Shown here: piece after piece, positions 1-11,410 of the stretch
Numbering within the stretch: position 1 is the first letter of the stretch
Layout: the number at the start of each line of letters is the position of its first letter
Assembly (NCBI GenBank): GCA_030620095.1
Contig: JAUTXW010005180.1
Coordinates: 124,001-188,000 of the forward strand
Reading direction: 5' to 3'
Source: Kuschelorhynchus macadamiae
Lineage: Eukaryota; Arthropoda; Insecta; Coleoptera; Curculionidae
DNA length: 64,000 nucleotides
Program-made: the position numbers and the translations under genes
The notes under the pieces: generated by a model
The model's database searches: none
Seen by the model: the letters and a program-made list of their open reading frames with translations, nothing else
What the model was told of the DNA's origin: nothing

Positions 1-1559
1 TGCCGTATTTCTAAGCATATATGTAAACAAGATGCGAAACTATCGAACGAAACCATTTTTTTCCTAATAAGATATACTACTGGTTCAGATCTAGTCCTTT
101 ATTATTTATTTGTATATCGTAATTAGTTTTTTATGTTACTATTTTTTAAATTTGATGAATGAATTTTTAGAATTATGTGCATATGACTCATTGTGTCACT
201 TTTAATACAAACAATTAGTTTTATAGGAAAAAAGCACTGTTAATATCTGAAGTACTCACGTACTCTGTTGAAGGCGTGGTTGTTCGTTTTACAATAGAAG
301 GAATCATCAGAATATAAAGTAACTTTATTGTTACAAAAGCAGTGCTCCCCTAAATTGTCCTGACATAATCAATTATTGATATTTGTTATTACAATTCGTT
401 CGGCATTAACTTATTCAAAAAATAGTGTTAACATTTTCTTTCTATCATGGGTAAAGGGGTCTTTAATATGTTTATATATTTTTCAGGTAAGTTTTTGAGG
501 ATCGACCTTGTGACACTATGTAAATTTAGTAAGTACTGTGACGATTTTTTTTATTGTTACCCTTTTGAAAATGGCGTTGCTTAGTTTTTTAGTATAATTT
601 GGTCGGTAATAAAGGATATTATTATTATAATTGATTAATATCTTAAAGTAACAAAGAGCAGGCAATTTTATAATCATGCAGTATTTCGAAAACTAACTCG
701 TCGTCAATTTTGTCATTTTTTGGATATCTCCCTGCCTCTAGAAGATACGAATTTTTTAATAAATATATGCTGCCCGAAATGTTAATATTGACCAGAAATT
801 AAAAAGATTTTAAATTAAAGCGGTCTCTTTTAAATACTTACCATGAATGCCAGTTTTTATATATTTTTTAAGTATGTTGTTTTTAAATCAAAATAAGTAA
901 GATTTATTACTTTTATAATTAGATAGATTGCCCAAGAGTTAAATATGTTGAATTGGACTTCATATAGGATATTGACTCGGATCCGAATCTCCTGACCCAT
1001 TAAATGCCCAATCTAAACATTTTTTCTATTTTTTATAATAGTTTATAATAACAATTTCTTAAATTATAAATTGATAATCTTAAACCGTAGGAGAACATAT
1101 TCAAAAATTTTAATGGTGTTCGAAAATCCCATCTATTTTACTCCATATTGACTTAACGTTAAAATTAATTTGTTTTTTAGCATTTTATTTAGTAGATCAC
1201 GTTGTATAATATATTTGCAATTTTGCAAAAAATTAAAAAGTTGGGTTATTCCTATAGTTTTTCTGGAAGAAACTTTTTTTAAGAGCTGCTCTATTCTTTT
1301 TGTTAATTTTAACAAATAGGGTTCTATCTATTACATATGTGTATCGGTACCGGGTTAGCACCAGGTTAGGCGTTAAAGCTATAATATTAACCAAGTTAAG
1401 CGTTAAAACCTTACCTTTATTTCTTACTCTAAGGTTAAAACTATAACATTAAAACTTCTACTGTTAGTTTACCTGCCACGTTGACATAAATATCTAATGC
1501 AGGTTCTCATTGTTTCTATCTAGAGATTTAAGTCTTGAAACAGGAACATTTTTAGAATG
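1..1559. other. AT-rich non-coding stretch, no gene seen
   Basis: I see no open frame with recognisable protein features here. The only structure is a loosely repeated GGTTA/GCGTTAAA-type motif around 1350-1460 (AGGTTAGGCGTTAAA, then AAGTTAAGCGTTAAA). A GTTAGCACCAGGT string near 1353 recurs near 17381, so this may be a fragment of a dispersed repeat. Confidence 0.5.
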
Positions 1560-1800
1560 AAATTTTAAAATGAATCGGAAACGCCCGAAATGCGATGATT
1601 AGAAAAACGAAACTCCGAGATTTTTACCCATTTTTGCGTTTTAGGGTCCCTAGATTCCGAAAAACTTGTTCTCCCTTTTCAGTCTTCCGTTCTGTCTTAC
1701 GCGGCATAGCTAAAAAGCTATTCTTCCGATTAAACTTCAAATTTTGGTCAAAAATAAAGGGCCATATGGGGAGGGAATGGTTGCATAAAAAAATAATAAA
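1560..1800 (+). repeat. Copy 1 (truncated) of the 130-bp-monomer dispersed repeat
   Basis: The stretch contains the head motifs of a repeat family seen four more times in this window: an ACTCCGAGATTTTT-like start, then AGGGTCCCTAGAT, a GTC(T)-rich tract, GCGGCATAGCTAAAAA, and TCAAATTTTGGTCAAAAAT followed by GGGCCATATGGGGA. It stops shortly after GGGCCATATGG, so this copy is cut off at its 3' side. Orientation is the same as the 15.6 kb and 18.8 kb copies and opposite to those at 41.9 and 51.0 kb. No coding function is apparent. Confidence 0.7.
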
Positions 1801-2070
1801 TGGAGTAGTTTATTTTTGTTGTTATTAAATAAATGTTTAAAAAACAAATAATAATAATAATATTAATAAATTAAACTTAAAGCATTTAAAATAAATTAAC
1901 GTCTACAGGATTTATATAAAGTTATTACTAATTTAGTTATATACATATATAGACCGTGTTATATGTAAAGATCTGGGCAAATACGAATTTACCGATTTTG
2001 TTGGCATTCTTCGTCAATCTAAAACATAAAACTATTTTTTTAAAAACTTTCCTTATCTTTTATGTTTGAC

Positions 2071-2314
2071 CAGTAGCATAGCCAGATTTAGCGCTTGGGG
2101 AAAATATAATTATTTTTCAACACGGTTGCAAGTTGTTGACGGACATTAACCAAAGGGTGTAGGGAAAAACAACAAACAGTCAACAAATATTGCTCAAATA
2201 TTTTCATAGTAAAATTTGTAGCAAAAGAAAAAATGAAAATTAAGAAGACTTTTAAAAACTTGGTTATACTTAAAAGGATGTATCCCTCATATCTCCCCCG
2301 CGGCTACGCTACTG
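2071..2314. mobile_element. Small hAT-type MITE
   Basis: The 244-bp segment begins CAGTAGCATAGCC and ends GGCTACGCTACTG, which are imperfect inverted repeats of each other. They match the CAGTGGCGTAGCC-type terminus common in animal hAT elements (family knowledge). The flanking 8-mers TGTTTGAC and TGGATGAC agree at 6 of 8 positions, as expected for a decayed 8-bp target duplication. There is no coding capacity, so it would have relied on a transposase supplied elsewhere. Confidence 0.65.
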
Positions 2315-3246
2315 TGGATGACTATAACTATTTGCTTTTCACAAATCATTTTAATTTTTTTCTGTAATGTTGTAATTGGGCATTTTTTTGAAAACGTTTA
2401 AACCAACAATATTTTAGAGACCGTCCTTCAAGTGTAGTGTGATATTGTGAAGTGCACGACTATTCTGCTGATAACCGATCCCTGTAAATTTACGTGCTCT
2501 AAAGTATTACTATACCGTTCTAGTATTCAGTCAACACTAATCCAACTCATACACTAACAAAAACGCGTTGAGTGCTAAGTGAATTATTGTTAGTTTTTAT
2601 CTTCAGATGCTGGGTTGTCAGACCATACAGATGAATTTGTTAATTATAAATGATGTAGTTTGTCAACAATTGTAAAATATATTATTTCAGAATAGTATAG
2701 TTACAATAGTTGTCACCATACTATTCTATATATTTAAAAATATATATATTTAAAATATAATATATTTTAAAATAACTATATATACTACCATACCCTCAAC
2801 TGTCAAACCTCCTTATAAGTTATAGGGAGGAAAATGCTTCAAAATTCGGTTTTCAGTCACTTTTTTTTCTTTGTCTTTCAATTGTCATATCTAATAACCC
2901 AAGAAAAAAAAATAGAATAAGTTAGGATTTGGATATTTGTTCACTCTGAGCTAAAGTGAGAGTAGGTGGACAGGCGATGCCGACACGGGCCTTTTATCCG
3001 TCGGACTTCCCCTCTTCCTACTACTACTACTACTGTACTAGTTAAACCTTAAGGGAGTAAAATTGAATGGTCCGCTCTCGTCAGACACCTTGTACCTGCC
3101 AAAACTTAAAAAACTGCTGTGTTCTACTAATTATGAAGTTTAACGGAGGCATCAACAGTCGCATTTTAAAGTTAAGTTCAGGAGAGACATCAACAGTCAC
3201 ATACGACTGAAGCTAGAAATAACAAATGCAATTCACGGGAGATATC
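2315..3246. other. Non-coding; short (CTA)n tract and repeated ATCAACAGTC motif
   Basis: No gene is seen. There is a short (CTA)n microsatellite at about 3018-3034. Three spaced copies of a GGAG(A/G)...ATCAACAGTC motif (about 3145, 3182, 3238) lead into the 58-bp tandem duplication that follows. Confidence 0.5.
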
Positions 3247-3361
3247 AACAGTCACATAAGACTTAAACTTTTACTGGATGTTTATTATTCTATCAAAGCA
3301 CAATAACAGTCACATAAGACTTAAACTTTTACTGGATGTTTATTATTCTATCAAAGCACAA
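3247..3361 (+). repeat. 58-bp tandem duplication
   Basis: Two nearly identical copies (3247-3304 and 3305-3361) of a unit starting AACAGTCACATAAGACTTAA lie head to tail. Near identity points to a recent local duplication. Confidence 0.9.
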
Positions 3362-4697
3362 TTTGGATTTGTTTCAGTATTTTGTTTTAGTCGATGTTTT
3401 CATTAATTTTGGAGCCTGGCTTAAGTGTGACTGAAAATACCTAAAAAATGGTTCATAATTAGTTTATAGTACTATGTAGATAAAAGTAAACACTTGGGTT
3501 TTTCCCTAATTTCCCTATCTTCCAAAATTTATGTTTGGCACTTACAAACAATAATCGTAAATAATTATTCTCTATAAAAATTGTGAAGAGTTTTTTCGGT
3601 TAAAAAGTAAGTTTGTGTATTTGTTCTTAATATTTGTGATAATAACTGATCTTTCTACTAACCATACTGGCATATAACATCACAGCAAATGATAATATAT
3701 AAAGTAGATATCATCATCGTCAACTTGATTAATTGCGTTTGGAGGAAGCCTAAATGATTGCTGTTTTCGGCAACGGATGTACACACTTTATTAGACAAAT
3801 ATTTTTAGTATCATTTTGTGCTTATTTTTGTGTGTAGGCGATTAATTGTGCTAATAGTATCTGTGTGAACATTGAAAAAGTTTTCTTCTAAAGAAAACGA
3901 TGTCCTCTAATGTAAAAGGTCTGTGAGTCATTTAACGGTTATTTGATACCTTTCCGTAATACCTGCTATCTTTGTTAAAAACTCATTGGTAGGCGAAATC
4001 GCATTGCACAATAGCGGTTTTTGCATTACGAAGAAAATTAATGCTACCACGTAAATATGCAGGAGAGTATATTACAATACCTATATTTTAAACCTTCCAC
4101 ACCCAATATGCATTATATCATTGTTGGTGACAGTAACCGTTACTTGATCCATAATATTAAAAATTTGACACTGGGATAATTTGTGCTTTGAGTCTCTGGC
4201 GGTGTTATCTCGAAGAGGAAAACATGCTTATGACTCAAACCATTGCGATTTGGGCCAACAACCTTCATACTTAACTCCGAAATAATATATGGCATTGTTT
4301 ATTTGCTGTTAAATAATTTAAATCTTGTTATAAAATGGGTGTTCCATGATTACTTGTCGATATTACAGGGAAGCTATACTTTTTCAGGGGGGTGTAAAAT
4401 TTGTATGTTTTTTAACTCTAATTGATTCAAATTTGCTATATATTATAACTTGTATAGCCTGTATCAAAATAGTCCTATGTATTTTGGCAATAATCTACAT
4501 AGTACTTTTTTGCGGCTTGTGTCCCTTTTTATATATCATATCCAATTTTTTTTATTTTTCAGCAAATTTCTTTTTCAATACTTGAAAAATTATCACTGTT
4601 TTTATATATTTTTTTATTCTGTACGCCCCTACCTCTTTCCTGGCAAGATGAGTAGCAACTTAGCTGCATTATATAGGGCGTTTTTTAATAGACAAGA
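3362..4697. other. Non-coding, no gene recognised
   Basis: The open frames here (for example at 4243-4728) are short, very rich in F/L/Y/I because of AT-rich DNA, and show no recognisable domain. I see no conserved structure until the inverted repeat at 4698. Confidence 0.5.
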
Positions 4698-4857
4698 TGC
4701 AGGATGTAAATTTTTTAGTTTACTTTAGGACTAGAAATTCAGATAAACATCTGTTCGAAAGGCCTTAGTTTTTTTTTTATTTTAATACCCTGTATCTCAA
4801 GAACTAATGCCTGATGAACTTTTAGTCCTAAAATGAACCAAAAAATTACATCCTGCA
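4698..4857. repeat. Imperfect inverted repeat (hairpin)
   Basis: The arm at 4698-4733 (TGCAGGATGTAAATTTTTTA...) is repeated in inverted orientation at 4823-4857 (...AAAAAATTACATCCTGCA). The 89-nt spacer carries an ACCCTGTAT string, a motif seen at other repeat edges in the window. This is a likely MITE or repeat fragment. Confidence 0.7.
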
Positions 4858-5597
4858 TTTTTAGCAATTAAAATAAAAACAGGAAAATATCATAAAATTT
4901 AAAATGTGGAGAGCCTGGGCATTAATTAAAGTCTAAATGGTTCAAAATATGGGAGTAAAGTAAGAAATCAAGAAGTTACAAAACATAATTTCCTAAATAA
5001 AAACAGCCAGTGACGTCCAAGTAAATATTTCTGGGGGTAAAAGGGGTCGCGAACTGGAAAAAAGTAACACTCAGTAGATTTTCGTAAAATGTATTACAGC
5101 CATTTTGTATACATTACTTACAGTATAATGTGTACAATATTTGAATGATTTATCTCTAGAAATGTATGAGGTCAAAAAAAGAAATGGCAGAAAAGCAAAT
5201 TGGTTTAATAGGTCAATTATATTGGCTTTATAACAAAATTCAGAAAACACAATATGTCATGTTTCCATACTACAACAAATTCTGATAAATTCAGCCAGAA
5301 ACCAAAATTTTAATTATTTTAGTTTAGCTTCTAAAAATAAATAAAAAAACAACGTAAATTGCTGATAGTCATGTTCAGCTATTTGCCAAGGTGGAAATGA
5401 AAGATAATGAGATTGTTCGGATGAACTATTTATTGCTAATATTTTGCAATTTTTGCCAGCCATTGTTCAGAACTTAATTAAATCGCTCGAGTTATAAGGG
5501 CTAAGACTAAAAATCATTAGTGCAATATTATATTTCTATAAATGGGTATGGTTATTTCTACAAACGAATAAATAACGAAAAAATGAAAAAAAATTAT

Positions 5598-5770
5598 TTT
5601 CAAAAACCAAAATAGCAGACCAGTGGTATAGCCAAACAGAGCGAAAGCCCTCCGCCAATTCGTGTTTTGGCGTCCACTGTGACAAAAAAGAGTTATTCAA
5701 AAAATACCCAAGGGATGTAAACAAATTCGTCAGTCAGAAGTGAAGAAGCTTTTTTGGTCATAGTGTTTTT
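5598..5770 (+). repeat. Direct repeat A, hAT-end-like
   Basis: The segment starts near CCAAAATAGC, contains CAGTGGTATAGCC (a hAT-type terminus), and runs to the motif GTCATAGTG. A second copy in the same orientation lies at 7150-7330 with CAGGGGTGTAGCC at the equivalent place. The two copies bracket a decayed hAT transposase. Confidence 0.65.
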
Positions 5771-5899
5771 GAAAGGACGATTTTTTTTGGTCGTGCATTT
5801 TTACGTTCCGATGAAGCTTAACATTTTTTAAATATCAGATTTTAGATTTTTTAAATAGGCTTTTATTTTATTTTGCTTAGTTGGCCAGGCACAAAATTT

Positions 5900-6790
5900 A
5901 AGGCAATTTAGGGTTGATTAAGAACATCATCATAAAATGGGTAAGTTGTTTTAATCTCTTGGAGAAGTTCCTTTTGAATCGAAATATTACCTAGAGAAGT
6001 CAGTCTTTCTTGAGACATTTTATTCCTTAAATAAGTTTTCAGACGTTTGAGGCAAGAAAAACATCTCTCCACTGAAGCACTTGTCGACGGTATTGTTAAA
6101 ATATGGGAAAATACTACACTTCAGTTAAAATATCTTTGTTTTCAATAGTTTTTTTGACTTGCTCTTGCAGCCATATATTCCAATGACTTTCATCTCATTT
6201 TTAGTCGTTGATTTTTTGAAAATATTTCTCCGTACAACTCCAACAAATTTTCAAACGGGCCGGAGGGAAAATTTGAACTATATTGCGAACATTTAGTAGA
6301 ATCTGCCTATCATAAAGAAGTTAGTATGTCACAATTTTGAAATCTTAGTGTCATTTCCATCAAAATATGGTCGAATATTTCATAAAAAGTGTTCTGTACT
6401 TTGCCCTAATTTCTTCAGGTGAAAGACAAGCAAGCTGACGTTTAGAATAATTTATTTCTGTAATAGAGTGTGCCCTGCCAAAAATTGTATTAAAAAACAT
6501 TCTTTTTTTTTACCGAGCGTCTCACGACAGCGCTTTATATTGGAGATGCAAAAAATTGATGTTAAACGATATTTTTTGAAGAATATCAAATAGTATATTC
6601 GTGATTGAGAAAATGTCATTCAACGCTAATGCTAAAAACGTGAACTCGAAATCGTTCATTTTACTTAAAAAACGGGATTGATTTTTCATCAGATTTGCCA
6701 CAGTTTGTATTACATTCAAAGACGTCTTTTAGTTTGTTCCAAATTTGAACAATTACGTTTACAAATTTCGGATTTGAAGACCATCGAGTT
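5900..6790 (-). pseudogene. hAT transposase remnant
   Basis: Conceptual minus-strand translation shows, across different frames, pieces typical of hAT transposases. The C-terminal dimerisation region includes a PSTSASVERCFSCLKRLKTY-like stretch (about 6020-6110). Upstream is a helical stretch with FEFTFLALALNDIF within the open frame 6522-6719. hAT enzymes excise and reinsert DNA by a cut-and-paste DDE reaction in the nucleus. Frames are interrupted repeatedly, so no working enzyme is encoded. It sits between two direct copies of a hAT-end-like repeat, which suggests nested or partly deleted hAT elements. The assignment rests on the dimerisation motif. Confidence 0.7.
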
Positions 6791-7149
6791 TTTGTAATAG
6801 TAGGTGTACATCTCGTAGATGTAGATGTAAGAGCATATGTTCGTTTGGCTGAGTGATGAAAAAATGAGGAAATGCCACTAAGGATTTCAAAAAATGCGAC
6901 ATTTAGAAATATTTTAGAAGTTTTGTTGCATTACGAGGTAAGATGATGCGTAAGACAATTTATTGAAGTCCATTTAGATGCCCACACTTGCACGTCATAA
7001 CATTGTCCAAAATTTGACCAATAGAGAATATAAATTATCCGACAAACAACCACTGATCAAGCGGAACGACATGTTAATCGTTAAACACAACACTTCTCCA
7101 AAAGTCGAAACGGTTGCGCCACATTGTTTTAATAGTTTGATATAACATA

Positions 7150-7330
7150 TATTTTTAAAACCAAAATAGCAAACCAGGGGTGTAGCCAAGGAGGGGAGTT
7201 CGCCCCTCGCCGATTTGCCTTTTGGCGCCCACTGTGACAAAACAACGTTATTCAAAAAATACCCAAGGGATGCAAACAAATTCGTCCGTCAGAAGTGAAG
7301 ACATTTTCTTTTGATCATAGTGTTTTTTCT
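7150..7330 (+). repeat. Direct repeat B, hAT-end-like
   Basis: This is the second copy of the 5598-5770 repeat, sharing long matches such as TTATTCAAAAAATACCCAAG and AGAAGTGAAGA. CAGGGGTGTAGCC is the presumptive hAT terminus. Confidence 0.65.
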
Positions 7331-8340
7331 ACGTGTTATACAACAATTCAGAATTTACCAAAAAAACATAGTGTTGCTTGTTTGTGTTTACCTTTAAAAA
7401 AAAATGGGTCCAAATATTAAAAAAAAAATGAATAATTTTTTTTGATAATTAAAAAAAATATATTTTATTTCAAGAAAATTTGGGCAGTTTTTTTTTAAAT
7501 TGAATTTTTCGTAGTTACGCTACTTACTAAGCCTAAATTTGCATTGATATTTGTGGCTTGGCCAACTAGGCAAAATTAAACGTGCCTATAAATAGCTCCG
7601 CCATTTTTTGTCCGATTTCAAAAATCTTGAGAGAATTGTAAGCTTTATCGGAATGTAAATATACATTTTGCGGTTTTAATGCTGTGGTTTGCTACGTGTG
7701 TTAATGCCTCCATTGATTGTATGCGCAGTTCACACCTTCACCTAAGTACGGCCTCGAGGGGGCGCCTATCTTCAAGTACTAAAGCCTCTTTCAGGAGTCG
7801 TGACAATTTTAATTTTTTCTGATATAAAAAAAAAACATTTTTTGGCTTGCAATAACTTTTTAACTAATTTAATTTTAAATGTATACTGGTAAATAGATAT
7901 ATTAGCTGATCATGGAATATGAAAAAATATCATAAATGTTTCCAAAACCACACTCTCCTTTAAATCGTATATATCTTATATACCATGCAATATATGTGGT
8001 TATGGCCATTAAAAGTAATATTAATTTTTCACGGAGAACTGTAAAAACATAAGAGGCCGAATCATTTGGTTAATAAATTGTAATGTATAGGTTTTTTTAA
8101 TATTATACTTTTTTTCAGATAGTCTGAACATTTTCCATATTGATAATTTATTATATCATGTGTTCTATTAACCTTTGTTTGCTACTCTTGAGTGTTATTT
8201 TTTAAATTTTAAAATGACTGTGTATTTAGGTGGATTAGTCATTGGAAACTGTTTTCCTGTTTGTAATCCCAAAAGAAATATATAAATTTGATAATATATT
8301 CATTTGTGTATACGCCTTTATTTATTTAGTGGTTATTTGA
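7331..8340. other. Non-coding, no gene recognised
   Basis: The stretch is AT-rich, with poly-A runs near 7400 and no convincing reading frame. A GTAGTTACGCTACTT string near 7512 resembles an inverted hAT end but has no clear partner or target duplication. Confidence 0.45.
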
Positions 8341-8342
8341 TA

Positions 8343-9640
8343 ACGTATGTCCCGTAAGTTTTGGCACAAAATTTAAAACAAAATATTCTTTTAATATGTA
8401 GCTTTGGTTAAACTTTTATTATTTACTATAATTAACGGCTTAATAACTAACAAAATTAATAATTTAAATTAAATTGAAGGGGCCGTGCTGCTCAATTAGA
8501 CGCAATTTTCTGCGAACATCTCGCATTAGGTTCTGGACAACTTCAACATCAATTTCGCCTATCTTTCTAAAAATTCTACGCCGTAATTGTTCCTCATTTT
8601 CGGCTTGCCACCCTCCATCATACACTTTGCGGGATAACAATGCCCAAAAATCTTCAATCGGGCGGGCCTGAGGTAAATTAGGGGGGTTATCTTGTCTTGG
8701 TACGAAAGGTATGTTATTTTGACGAAGGTAATTTTGAGTTGCTCTTGCATAATGACAGCTTGCTAAGTCGGGCCAAAACATTATATCATCTCCCACGTGA
8801 TGTTGGTGTACAAAATGAACTAATTTATTAAGACAGTTGTCAATATACCTTTCCGCATCCAAAGCTTCCCCCCTAACTCGACCCACATAAGGTCTGGATA
8901 TCCCTCTAATCGAAATCGCACACCACACCAAAACTTTATCAGCAAATTTTGCTTTTTCCTTATATTTAACATTGTTTGGGCACTCTTCTATATTGTCCGT
9001 ATAAAAACCATCGTTTCCTTTGATTTCCGAGTTGGCAAGGGTAAAGTATTTTTCATCGTCCAAAATAATGACTTTCTCATTTGAAAAATGTATCCGCCTA
9101 AGATTTCGACAGCATCTTGGTGTCCGTGCTAATTGATTTTCGGTATATTTAGGACACTTTCGTCTTTTTCGATATTTTTGACCATTTCTTGTCAATTCCC
9201 GCCATACTGTACTCTTTGAAGATCGGAATTGACGCGCTAATTTTCTTGTAGAAACTCCGACTCTGTCTTTTGCTCTTCTTACCAATCTTTCCGTCCTTTC
9301 TCGCGTGAAACTTCTTGGTCTTCCACTTTTTGGAAGATTTAAACAGGGAATTCCTTCTTCACATTCGGCTATAGTACGGTAAATACTTCTGCGTGAAATA
9401 TTTTGGTTTTGAAAAATGCGAACTATTTCAGCCTTAGGAATTTGCCCAACCAAATTATAAATACTTTTTCGTATTTCTAATTTATAAGACATTTTAATGC
9501 AACTGACTTTAAAAAATGACTTGTCAAACTAATGTCAAGCAAATAAACATTTTTTTGTTTCCAAAGCCATCTCGATATATTATCTTTACAACCTATTTTC
9601 AAGCCCCTCAATTTTGTGCCAAAACTTACGGGACATACGT
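8343..9640 (-). mobile_element. Complete mariner-like (IS630/Tc1/mariner) transposon, 1,298 bp
   Basis: The element is bounded by perfect 31-bp terminal inverted repeats (8343-8373 and 9610-9640, starting ACGTATGTCCCGTAAG). A TA dinucleotide flanks each end (8341-8342 and 9641-9642), the hallmark of this superfamily's TA target duplication. It contains one uninterrupted transposase gene on the minus strand. Perfect termini plus an intact ORF indicate recent insertion, and it could still be mobile. Confidence 0.95.
8464..9492 (-). CDS. IS630/Tc1/mariner-superfamily transposase, apparently intact
   Basis: This 342-aa protein is predicted to bind the element's 31-bp inverted repeats and carry out cut-and-paste transposition at TA sites in the nucleus. 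The N-terminal ~110 residues look like two helix-turn-helix units (PKAEIVRIF...SRRSIYRTI, then VSTRKLARQFRSSKSTVWRE). A basic linker, NGQKYRKRRK, lies between them and the catalytic domain. The DDE triad is visible: D in KVIILDDEKYF, D in MFWPDLASCHY, and E in QARPIEDFW, with 37 residues between the last two (DD37E-like spacing). Length and layout are normal for the superfamily. The ATG lies about 120 bp inside the right inverted repeat. There are no frameshifts or stops, unlike most other transposon genes here. Confidence 0.92.
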   Translation of the reverse strand: MSYKLEIRKSIYNLVGQIPKAEIVRIFQNQNISRRSIYRTIAECEEGIPCLNLPKSGRPRSFTRERTERLVRRAKDRVGVSTRKLARQFRSSKSTVWRELTRNGQKYRKRRKCPKYTENQLARTPRCCRNLRRIHFSNEKVIILDDEKYFTLANSEIKGNDGFYTDNIEECPNNVKYKEKAKFADKVLVWCAISIRGISRPYVGRVRGEALDAERYIDNCLNKLVHFVHQHHVGDDIMFWPDLASCHYARATQNYLRQNNIPFVPRQDNPPNLPQARPIEDFWALLSRKVYDGGWQAENEEQLRRRIFRKIGEIDVEVVQNLMRDVRRKLRLIEQHGPFNLI

Positions 9641-10059
9641 TATTTACTACAACCAATTAAACAGGTACCTAGCTCACGTTTGCCTTGTAAAAAGCATGAC
9701 ATTTGAAACTAATAAACCAAGATTAAAATTTTATTCATCATATTCTAGCCCAAATAATTTACTTGCAACGGAGAAGAATTTATTAGATATATAATTTACG
9801 AAGTATCTGTTTTATGGAAACAGCACGTTTTTGTATGATTTTTAAAAGCAATCCGTTATAAGAGGGAAGTAAAAGAAACAGAAAAACCACTGAAGGTTGA
9901 AATGGCATTTTAGAAAGAACTTTATGGTTCGAATCGACCAAGACTTATTGTTCAGAGGAGGAAATTCAAAAAGGGCTTTAAGGAGGGGACAGCATAGTAA
10001 AGCCCCACATCAAGAATTACTAAAACGAAACTTTAATAGTTATCATTTTTGGGAAATGA
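9641..10059. other. Non-coding flank of the mariner element
   Basis: I see no gene. Short open frames are present without recognisable domains. Confidence 0.4.
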
Positions 10060-10381
10060 GATATAGAGCAGTTAGACTGTAGACAATTGTAAAAATAATA
10101 CACACTTCTAACCAGAATAATATAGAGTGTACCAATAAGAATTTTTTTTTAAAATATTTTTTAATTTTATTTAAATAGCACCGTGTTTTTATTTTGTTCG
10201 CAGTACGCCATGGAAATATTGATAAGAATGAAGATATGGAGCAGTTAGATTGTAGATAATTGTAAAAATAATACACACTTCTAACCAGAATAATATAGGG
10301 GGTACCAATAAGAATGACCGATTTAAATAGCACCGTGTTTTTATTTTGTTCGCAGTACGCCATGGAAATATTGATAAGAAT
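10060..10381 (+). repeat. Tandem duplication of ~150-172 bp
   Basis: Copy 1 (10060-10231) and copy 2 (10232-10381) share GCAGTTAGA(C/T)TGTAGA, ACACACTTCTAACCAGAATA and GTTCGCAGTACGCCATGG. Copy 1 carries about 22 bp of extra T/A-rich sequence. The short open frames on the minus strand are simply translations of this repeat. Confidence 0.9.
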
Positions 10382-11269
10382 GGTGTAAACAATTTGCAAC
10401 TAATGTTAATGTATTGATAAATGATCTCAAAATACCTCTGTGTGGTATTGGCACCAAGTATTTATAAATACAGGGAGATACAAAGTTTTTATCCTCATTT
10501 CTGAGCAACAAGATGGCTATAGGAAAAGAAGAATCCCATTCAACCCTAGACGAATAAAATGTTATAAGTAAATTGCCTAAAAATTTGTTACAGCACTTGA
10601 TATTCTTAAGAATATTAATTTAGAAAAATCTGCATTCGTGTTGCTATTTTATGATATGGTACTTATGTAATCTCAAAGCAATTAAATATTTCAATAGCTT
10701 TAAAAAGTATGCGGTTTGTTTACAATTAATTAAATTCGAAGAGCCTTGTAATAGGGTGACATCATTAAATAATGGTCTGCCTAATTGATCCAGAACAATA
10801 GATCAATAATTAAATTCATTTATATATATAACTGCATGTGATTTTAAAGAAATTGACGTAAATTATTAGTTGCTCCTTATATTTTCGGATTATGTATGGT
10901 TCTGAGTATTTGCTCTATTTATTATATTCCTGATTTAAGGTACACCTTTGAAACTATTGTATACTATATAAAAAAAGGTTTTAAAGACGATAGTAAAACA
11001 CTTCTTTAGTTATTATATATTTATTTATTGAATGTAAGATTTTGGTTGTTCCCTTTTAGAAATAAAATTATGCCTCAAATTGAAGGATGGTTCGATTCAA
11101 ATTTATCAATAAACCTTGTTCTTATCTAACTGCCTAAATACAAAAAACAACGAATATATTCCTTTAAGTCCTGTGAACTTACCTTCGCATGCTTTTCAAG
11201 ATTGCTGCCAACTTTTATTAAATAGGTGATACAAACGTTATTTTCTCTTATGTTTTTACAATTATAGTT
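10382..11269. other. Non-coding, no gene recognised
   Basis: The stretch is AT-rich, with no domain-bearing frame, inverted repeats or tandem structure that I can support. Confidence 0.4.
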
Positions 11270-11410
11270 AGAGATGCCGACGAGGCGAGGGTTCTCGCTT
11301 CTCGTCTCATTTCTCGACAAGACGAGATAGCAATTTTCTCTCGCAGCACGAGACGAGTGGTCTTCTCTCGCCGAGAATGTCTCATTTCTCTCGAGCATTA
11401 AAGCAGTTAA
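11270..11410. repeat. TCTCG/CGAGA-rich low-complexity block
   Basis: About 140 bp is dominated by TCTCG and its complement CGAGA (TTCTCGCTTCTCGTCTCATT, then further TCTCTCG, GACGAG, CTCGCCGAGA). It is much more GC-rich than its surroundings and partly self-complementary. It could be a degenerate pentanucleotide satellite or a repeat end. No gene is supported. Confidence 0.6.

Noticed and set aside
7173..7525. Complete hAT MITE between CAGGGGTGTAGCC and GTAGTTACGCTACTT
   Set aside because: The right end fits poorly and the flanking 8-mers do not match.
10043..10399. 118-aa and 67-aa minus-strand frames
   Set aside because: They are translations of the tandem duplication at 10060-10381. The apparent protein repeat follows from the DNA repeat.
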